From Ignavibacteria bacterium (GTDB taxonomy: Bacteria; Bacteroidota; Ignavibacteria; Kapaibacteriales; UBA2268): a stretch of DNA of 45,032 nucleotides. The stretch covers positions 1 to 45,032 of the forward strand of contig JAERMQ010000036.1 of NCBI GenBank assembly GCA_016844745.1. Direction: 5' to 3'. A program made the position numbers and the translations under genes. Each line of letters opens with the position of its first letter. The stretch's first letter is position 1. Shown piece after piece: positions 40,801-45,032 of the stretch. Under the pieces are notes generated by a model. The model made no database searches. It had not been told where the DNA came from and worked only from the letters and a program-made list of their open reading frames with translations.

Positions 40801-41148
40801 TTTTGCAGACCAGCCGTAACGGCGTAACTGATAGGCTGGTAAGTGATTGTCTTTTAAATTAATGGAAGGCTTTTTTGCCTCAACGAAGAACTTTCTTGTC
40901 TGCCCGAATCTAAAAGTGTAATCAGGGGTTTTAACCGATGCTCCAATTCTTACCGATTCTTCAAATATTACTTCCCTGTTGAATGTTGCGTATCCATTTT
41001 CATTGTCTACATCCCATCCGAGGGCTTTGAAGAAAGGATTTAAAAATTCAATCTTTAAATTTTCTTCATTATAATCAGGGCTTGTATAGAGATGGATTCC
41101 ATCCTGAAATTTTCTTTTTAGTTCTAAAATATTTTCAGGTGCCGGCAT
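37891..41148 (-). CDS. Type IIG (Eco57I-like) restriction-modification enzyme with repeat-derived insert
   Basis: A 1085-residue single-chain restriction-modification protein. The N-terminus has a PD-(D/E)xK-like nuclease (D76 in PDYTF, E90-x-K92 in VEAKK). The methyltransferase core has the SAM motif DPACGSGSFL at residue 454 and NPPY at residue 619 for adenine N6 methylation. The C-terminal 300 residues look like a TaqI-type specificity domain (KLPVPDP near the end). Residues about 385-443 are translated from a repeat: GGRESGDWSLGSG and the periodic PDPRPPT, in frame and between conserved parts. It stands alone, without separate R, M or S genes. Whether the insert lowers activity is unknown. 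Confidence 0.88.
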   Translation of the reverse strand: MPAPENILELKRKFQDGIHLYTSPDYNEENLKIEFLNPFFKALGWDVDNENGYATFNREVIFEESVRIGASVKTPDYTFRFGQTRKFFVEAKKPSINLKDNHLPAYQLRRYGWSAKLPLCILSNFGEFCVYNTRIKPEHDDPASKGRIIYFTYKDYIDKWDEIAAIFSKDAICKGSFDKYAFDDKLKKGTSEVDDEFLKEIEGWREMLARNISLRNPSISNMTLNDIVQKTIDRIVFLRICEDRAIEPDKQLMSLLNGTNIYPRLTQIFLRADDKYNSGLFYFKKEKDRGETNENDLNIDIDDNSLKEIIKRLYYPESPYEFSILPVEILGQVYERFLGKVIRLTANHQAKIEEKPEVRKAGGVYYTPQYIVNYIVENTIGRLIGVRGPEYGGRESGDWSLGSGINVIDSEETKFSTLSPKTPFPDPRPPTPDPRPPTPDLRDPKSIEQLKILDPACGSGSFLLGAYNYLLDWHLKFYCRKPEQYLKGKNQTLLQIKENEYRLSIREKKRILLNNIFGVDIDPQAVEVTKLSLMLKALEGESEESLKTQMLVFRERALPDLDSNIKCGNSLIGPDYYNNRNGSLFDDDYFYMINAFDWHGKSGFADVMKSGGFDVVIGNPPYVRIQNLEKDEIEYFNQNYKTAKGNYDIYCLFVEKGYKINKSSGLLSFILPHRFFKTDYGEGLREFLSKTKSIESIFDFDGYYVFGNASINTCVLLLNKDSQTSDIDYLRIKDHKLSQDEIVEIQKNESSLTEHFESGKVKKELLSKDYWNFVFNDELLLFEKLAKQKKLGDLELKILVGLQTSADPVYILKLLDESKKYFHVYSRQTKKEYKLEREIMFPLLRGTNVIKYEYPKYTDLLIFPYNIINKKAELIDSKTMQAKYPNIWEYFKVCRKQLKKRDRGNLSYPWYAFARNQNLTKFNHPKIMTTVLSGHNSFTIDIEGKFYFVGGGNAGVYGIQLKDKSEYLYILGLLNSKPLNWYHSKIALRCYQTAYSYGKRFIEKLPVPDPKKFNAEEKRKHEQIIALVESILSFNMKLNKTGISSHERAVLKRQLDTTDKQIDGLIYELFGLNDEEIIIIESISD
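39817..39996. repeat. GGTCGGG heptad array and inverted GC-rich block inside the RM gene
   Basis: Heptads GGTCGGG/GGACGGG run from 39828 to about 39876, followed, after about 60 ordinary bases, by a C-rich block with CCCGTCCCCCG and CCCCGTACCCC that is the approximate inverse. The array is the complement of the CCCCGAC array at the left edge of the window. On the minus strand 21 bases, or three units, encode one PDPRPPT heptapeptide, and the frame is preserved. Confidence 0.9.
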
Positions 41149-41316
41149 TGATTTTATATTATTAATATTTATTAAATATTCTTTTCAAAATTAACCAAAA
41201 ATTTTTATTTAATTCCTTAATTAATTTGTCTATAATTTAGACATTTCTATCATAAATTATGAACTATTTCGTCACAGAACCTTTTATTATTCCATTATTG
41301 GGAAATTGCGCTTGAA

Positions 41317-42258
41317 ATGAGAGTTTATAGGACCTTCGATGAAATTGAATTTAAAAAAAATACCGCTGTTACGGTCGGTACTTTTGACGGTGTCCATCTC
41401 GGGCATCAGGCAATCCTGAACCGTTTAAAAGAAATATCCTCGGATTCCGAATTACGCTCGATAGTTATTACAATTGACCCACATCCTCAAATCGTATTAC
41501 GCAAATCCGGTAAAGAACCGATATTCATCCTTACAGATATAAACGAAAGATTAATTCTGTTCGAGAAATTCGGTATCGAACATGTACTTATTATTCCATT
41601 TACATTTTTATTTTCGCAGACAAGTCCCGAGGAATTTGTCCGAAACTGGTTAGGAAAAATCGGATTAAGTAAAATTCTTATTGGGCATGACCATTTGTTT
41701 GGTAAAGACAGGAAAGGAGATATAGAGCTTTTGAAACGGCTTGGCGAGAAGCTGCAATTCGATATTGAAAAAGTAGGAGCTTTGGACATTAACGGTTTAA
41801 TTATTTCCAGTACAAAAATACGCCGCGCAATACTCGACCGTGATATCGAACAAGCAAATAAAATGTTAGGCTATCATTATTTTGTAACAGGTGATACTGT
41901 CGTTGGCAATCGCCGCGGAGCCGGTATCGGATTTGCAACGGCGAATATCAAACCGCCCGATATAAATAAACTTATTCCATCGATTGGTGTTTATATGGTT
42001 TCGTCTCAAATTAATGGAGCGCAATATTATGGAATGGCAAATATTGGACGCCGCCCAACATTTGGCGAGGATATTCTCCCGGCAATCGAAGCACATTTCT
42101 TTGGTATAGATGAAACCCTTTATGACAGACAGATTACTCTTGAATTCTTAAAATTTATTCGGGAAGAGAAAAAGTTTTCAGGTGTTGATGAATTGGTTAC
42201 TCAACTGCATAAAGATAAAGAATTTTGCCTGAATGAAAGAAATAATTTTATTTATTAA
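41317..42258 (+). CDS. ribF: Bifunctional riboflavin kinase/FAD synthetase
   Basis: A 313-residue RibF. The N-terminal FAD synthetase domain has VGTFDGVHLGHQAIL (HxGH nucleotidyltransferase motif), ITIDPHPQIVL, and SSTKIRRAI (ISSTxIR motif). The C-terminal riboflavin kinase domain has GNRRGAGIGFATANIKP and GVYMVSSQINGAQYYGMANIGRRPTF, with the metal/ATP-binding TANI segment. It converts riboflavin to FMN and FAD. It precedes rpsO and pnp, a common order in bacteria where these genes share a transcript. The ATG at 41317 fits the family N-terminus; no FMN riboswitch was seen ahead of it. Confidence 0.95.
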   Translation: MRVYRTFDEIEFKKNTAVTVGTFDGVHLGHQAILNRLKEISSDSELRSIVITIDPHPQIVLRKSGKEPIFILTDINERLILFEKFGIEHVLIIPFTFLFSQTSPEEFVRNWLGKIGLSKILIGHDHLFGKDRKGDIELLKRLGEKLQFDIEKVGALDINGLIISSTKIRRAILDRDIEQANKMLGYHYFVTGDTVVGNRRGAGIGFATANIKPPDINKLIPSIGVYMVSSQINGAQYYGMANIGRRPTFGEDILPAIEAHFFGIDETLYDRQITLEFLKFIREEKKFSGVDELVTQLHKDKEFCLNERNNFIY

Positions 42259-42313
42259 TAATATTTAGGTAAATTTGTATTTTATATTAGATGCATTACT
42301 GGAGAAACAACGA

Positions 42314-42580
42314 ATGATAACAAAAGAACAGAAAGCGGCAATTATCAAAAATTATGGCGCAGTGTCTGCAGATTCTGGTAAGACTGAAGTTCAGGTAGCT
42401 TTACTTACTGCAAGAATTAACGATTTGGCGCATCACTTGGAAACTCATAAAAAAGATAACCACAGCCGTCGCGGTCTGATTCAAATGGTAAGCAAACGCC
42501 GTAGTCTGTTATCCTATCTTGCTAAGATGGATATAACGCGCTACCGTGCAATCTTAGCAGCTTTATCGCTTCGCAAGTAA
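42314..42580 (+). CDS. rpsO: 30S ribosomal protein S15
   Basis: An 88-residue S15 with the family core [46 protein letters not shown]. The ATG at 42314 gives the usual length; a longer frame from a TTG at 42275 is not supported. S15 binds 16S rRNA early in small-subunit assembly. It is 55 bases behind ribF and 134 bases ahead of pnp, the classical rpsO-pnp arrangement, with a terminator-like hairpin between the two that could lower pnp expression relative to rpsO. Confidence 0.96.
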   Translation: MITKEQKAAIIKNYGAVSADSGKTEVQVALLTARINDLAHHLETHKKDNHSRRGLIQMVSKRRSLLSYLAKMDITRYRAILAALSLRK

Positions 42581-42645
42581 TTCTATCCGGAACAATTCAA
42601 TTCGAATCAATATCGGTTGTGTTAACTTGTTAATGTTATCCTAAT

Positions 42646-42677
42646 GCTCATTAGAAATTAATGAGCTTTTATTTTTT
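42646..42677 (+). terminator. Rho-independent terminator or attenuator between rpsO and pnp
   Basis: GCTCATT, a seven-base loop, and AATGAGC form a hairpin (42646-42666) that is followed by TTTTATTTTTT. It lies 66 bases after the rpsO stop codon. Since pnp has no other obvious separate promoter, partial read-through is likely. Confidence 0.8.
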
Positions 42678-42714
42678 GATTCAAACTAATTTACAATAAA
42701 ATTCATTTAGAAGA

Positions 42715-44967
42715 ATGCCCATGCACAAAGTAAAAATTGATTTCGACGGAAGAGAATACTCGCTCGAGACAGGAAGATTCGCAAAATTTGCCAATGGAGC
42801 CGTTATGGTTCGCTGTGGTGATACAATGGTTTTAGTCACTGCCGTTTGCGCCAGTGAAGAGAAACCCGATATTGATTTTCTGCCCCTTCAAGTAGAATAC
42901 CGCGAAAAAGCAGCCTCAGCCGGAAAGTTCCCCGGCGGATTTTTAAAACGCGAAGGACGCCCTTCAGACCATGAGGTAATCTGCGCCCGCCTTATCGACC
43001 GTCCTACAAGACCAATGTTCCCGAAGAATTGGCATTATGAAACACAAATAGTAGGTACTGTTTTCTCTGCCGAACCGGATGTTGACCCGGATACTTTAGC
43101 TGCAGTAGGCGCTTCGGCAGCACTGATTATATCGGATATTCCATTTACCGTGCCGTTTTCGGAAGTACGAGTGGGTAAAATTAATGGTGAATATGTGATT
43201 AATCCTTCGCATGATGCTTTAAAAGACTCAAAAATGGACATTACAGTTGCTGCTACCGATACATCGATTGTTATGGTCGAAGGCGAAAGCAAGGAAATTT
43301 CCGAACAGGAATTTTTGGAAGCATTAAATTTTGCACATGAAAGAATTCGCCGATTGAACGGTTTGCAGCGCCAGCTTTTGGCTCTCGTTTCAAATGAGAA
43401 ACGACCCTGCGCCGATAAAACCATTCCGGAAGAAATAGTTAAAACAGTAGAAAACGATATTAACACTGAGCTTAACGAATTCGTTCATACCATTACAACA
43501 AAAAATGCACGTCAGGAAAAACGCAAAGCCTTATTTGATAAAGCATTGGAACAGGTAAACGCAACTTTTGCAGAAAAAGAAGAGTATGCAGAAGTAAAAT
43601 TGGATAAGCTCGTAACCGAACTGCTTGATAATATGGAAAAGAAAGTTATGCGCGAAATGATTCTGGGCGAAGGCAAACGCTTAGATGGACGCACAACTAC
43701 AGATATACGTCCGATTACATGCGAAATAGGCTTACTTCCTCGTACGCACGGTTCCGCATTGTTTACACGGGGCGAAACCCAGAGCTTAACTACCGTTACA
43801 CTCGGAACAAAAAGAGACGAGCAAATGATTGATGGTTTGAAGCCGGTTTATACGAATAAATTCCTGCTGCATTATAATTTCCCGCCATATTCGACCGGTG
43901 AAGTAGGGCGTATGATGGGTGTCGGAAGACGCGAAATCGGGCATGGAAATTTAGCCGAACGCGCTTTGAAAATCATGCTGCCCGACCAGAATGAATTCGT
44001 TTATGCAATTCGCGTTGTTTCGGATATTCTGGAATCGAACGGTTCATCATCTATGGCGACAGTTTGCGCAGGTAGCCTGGCATTATTTGATGCCGGTGTT
44101 CCGATGCAAAAGCCGGTTGCAGGAATTGCAATGGGTCTTATCAAAGAAGGCGATAGGGTTGCAATATTGAGCGATATTTTAGGCGACGAAGACCATTTAG
44201 GCGATATGGATTTCAAAGTAACAGGAACTGTTGATGGAATTACCGCCTGCCAGATGGATATTAAAATTGATGGCTTATCAGTTGAAATAATGCATCAGGC
44301 TTTGGAGCAGGCTCGCTTAGGCAGATTGCATATTTTATCGATTATGAACGAAACAATTTCAGCCCCACGGGCAGACGTATCTAAGTTTGCACCAAGGTTT
44401 ACCGTTATGAATATCCCTGTCGAAATGATTGGAGCCGTAATTGGACCCGGCGGCGATACCATTCGCGGAATAGTCGCAGAAACCCAAACCGATATAAATA
44501 TCGAAGACGACGGAACTGTGGTTATTGCCTCGGTATCTTTCGAAGCGGCTGATGCTGCACGCAAGCTAATCGAAGCATTGGTGCGCGCTCCCGAAGAAGG
44601 CACAATATATAATGCAAAGGTTGTTGAAATTCGCGAAGGCTTGGGAGCCATTATGGAATTCCTTCCGAAGAAACAAGGATTACTCCATATTTCGCAGATT
44701 GCTTATGAGCGTACGGAAAACGTTGGTGATATATTAAAAGTCGGCGAGAGGGTCGATGTAAAATTATTGGAAATAACCAGCGACGGGAAATTCCGCTTAA
44801 GCCGCAAAGCATGTATGGAAGCTCCCGAAGGTTATGTGGAGCGCGAAAGACCACCCAGAACCGACGATAGAAGAGACGACAGAAGAGATGACCGAAGGGG
44901 CGGATATGGTGGCGGCAATCGTGGTGGAAGTTCCGACCGCAGACCATATAATAGAGATAGAAGATAA
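42715..44967 (+). CDS. pnp: Polyribonucleotide nucleotidyltransferase (PNPase)
   Basis: A 750-residue PNPase with two RNase PH domains (CGDTMVLVTAV, PLQVEYREKAASAGKFPGGF, LIDRPTRPMFP in the first; EGKRLDGRTTTDIRPI, LFTRGETQSLTT, PPYSTGEVGRMMGVGRREIGHG, SDILESNGSSSMATVC in the second), a KH domain (VIGPGGDTIRGI) and an S1 domain (GLLHISQIAYERTENVGDI). It degrades RNA by phosphorolysis and is a component of the degradosome. The C-terminal tail after S1 is rich in Arg, Asp and Gly (RDDRRDDRRGGYGGGNRGG), which may help RNA binding or condensation; such tails vary between lineages. A heptad array follows five bases after the stop. Confidence 0.97.
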   Translation: MPMHKVKIDFDGREYSLETGRFAKFANGAVMVRCGDTMVLVTAVCASEEKPDIDFLPLQVEYREKAASAGKFPGGFLKREGRPSDHEVICARLIDRPTRPMFPKNWHYETQIVGTVFSAEPDVDPDTLAAVGASAALIISDIPFTVPFSEVRVGKINGEYVINPSHDALKDSKMDITVAATDTSIVMVEGESKEISEQEFLEALNFAHERIRRLNGLQRQLLALVSNEKRPCADKTIPEEIVKTVENDINTELNEFVHTITTKNARQEKRKALFDKALEQVNATFAEKEEYAEVKLDKLVTELLDNMEKKVMREMILGEGKRLDGRTTTDIRPITCEIGLLPRTHGSALFTRGETQSLTTVTLGTKRDEQMIDGLKPVYTNKFLLHYNFPPYSTGEVGRMMGVGRREIGHGNLAERALKIMLPDQNEFVYAIRVVSDILESNGSSSMATVCAGSLALFDAGVPMQKPVAGIAMGLIKEGDRVAILSDILGDEDHLGDMDFKVTGTVDGITACQMDIKIDGLSVEIMHQALEQARLGRLHILSIMNETISAPRADVSKFAPRFTVMNIPVEMIGAVIGPGGDTIRGIVAETQTDINIEDDGTVVIASVSFEAADAARKLIEALVRAPEEGTIYNAKVVEIREGLGAIMEFLPKKQGLLHISQIAYERTENVGDILKVGERVDVKLLEITSDGKFRLSRKACMEAPEGYVERERPPRTDDRRDDRRDDRRGGYGGGNRGGSSDRRPYNRDRR

Positions 44968-44971
44968 ATGA

Positions 44972-45032
44972 TAATGGTTAATGGTTAATGGTTAATGGTT
45001 AATGGTTAATGGTTAATGGTTAATGGTTAATG
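44972..45032. repeat. Heptanucleotide array (TAATGGT)x8+, reaching the window edge
   Basis: TAATGGT repeats without change for eight full units and continues to the last base of the window, so its full length is unknown. It is the complement of the ATTAACC unit ahead of hemW. It begins four bases after the pnp stop codon. Confidence 0.95.

Noticed and set aside
37891..41148. A BREX or DISARM defence island
   Set aside because: The protein is a stand-alone type IIG enzyme; none of the partner genes of BREX or DISARM lie on either side.
41149..41316. An FMN riboswitch ahead of ribF
   Set aside because: The 168-base region is AT-rich and shows only a small GTCTA/TAGAC hairpin, without the conserved FMN aptamer sequence blocks.

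Overview
The window looks like a chromosomal stretch of an AT-rich, Gram-negative member of the Bacteroidota/Chlorobiota/Ignavibacteriota assemblage (Ignavibacteria- or Kapabacteria-like). This is an inference from type IX secretion (T9SS) C-terminal sorting domains at 9.8-10.6 kb and 15.5-18.0 kb, an AT-rich codon bias, many TTG starts with weak ribosome binding sites, ThyX instead of ThyA, and an OorDABC-type 2-oxoacid:ferredoxin oxidoreductase. No rRNA, tRNA, CRISPR array, intact transposase or prophage was seen.

Layout. 0-6.6 kb: a ComM/YifB ATPase, MscL, then on the minus strand an Rrf2 regulator, MlaE-type permease and AnmK; divergent from these is a ferredoxin-like Fe-S protein, followed by a solitary CI-type repressor. 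6.6-9.0 kb: a HemW-like gene whose 5' end has been replaced by a heptanucleotide array, the redox repressor Rex, and a small unknown protein. 9.2-11.7 kb: a minus-strand operon of a di-haem cytochrome c peroxidase (first haem motif CSHCM, not CxxCH) and two Rieske proteins, one with both a Tat-like signal and a T9SS sorting tail. 11.9-15.1 kb: a lipoprotein, a LolA-like protein, ThyX, and a LiaF-like membrane protein. 15.3-20.6 kb: a large T9SS-secreted propeller protein with a relic of a second sorting tail behind it, a Cys-rich secreted protein, a possible structured RNA, a sigma-like factor, and an OmpR-type regulator split by an A9 run. 21-28.6 kb: LD-carboxypeptidase, TPR protein, NAD synthetase, LuxR-type regulator, YjbR-like protein and a large TPR protein. 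29-34.4 kb: an ECF sigma factor, an anti-sigma/beta-barrel fusion, a lipoprotein, a GT39-like membrane glycosyltransferase, an NlpC/P60 lipoprotein and a 53-residue membrane protein. 34.9-37.6 kb: the oorDABC operon. 37.9-41.1 kb: a type IIG restriction-modification enzyme. 41.3-45.0 kb: ribF-rpsO-pnp.

The most striking property is repeat load. Tandem heptanucleotide arrays of several unrelated sequences (CCCCGAC, ATTAACC, TAATTAG, GAATTAT, TAATGGT) recur through the window, together with at least five families of long palindromic elements. These elements enter genes: one lies in frame in a glycosyltransferase, one in a restriction-modification enzyme, and arrays sit at the 5' ends of hemW and the glycosyltransferase, both of which lack an ATG. 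This resembles the short tandemly repeated repetitive sequences known from heterocystous cyanobacteria, but in a different kind of genome.

Functional themes are redox and anaerobic metabolism (Rex, oorDABC, Fe-S protein, Rieske/peroxidase), envelope and murein turnover (AnmK, LdcA, NlpC/P60, MscL, MlaE, LolA-like) and surface secretion (T9SS, sigma/anti-sigma). All assignments come from reading sequence motifs; no database search was run.
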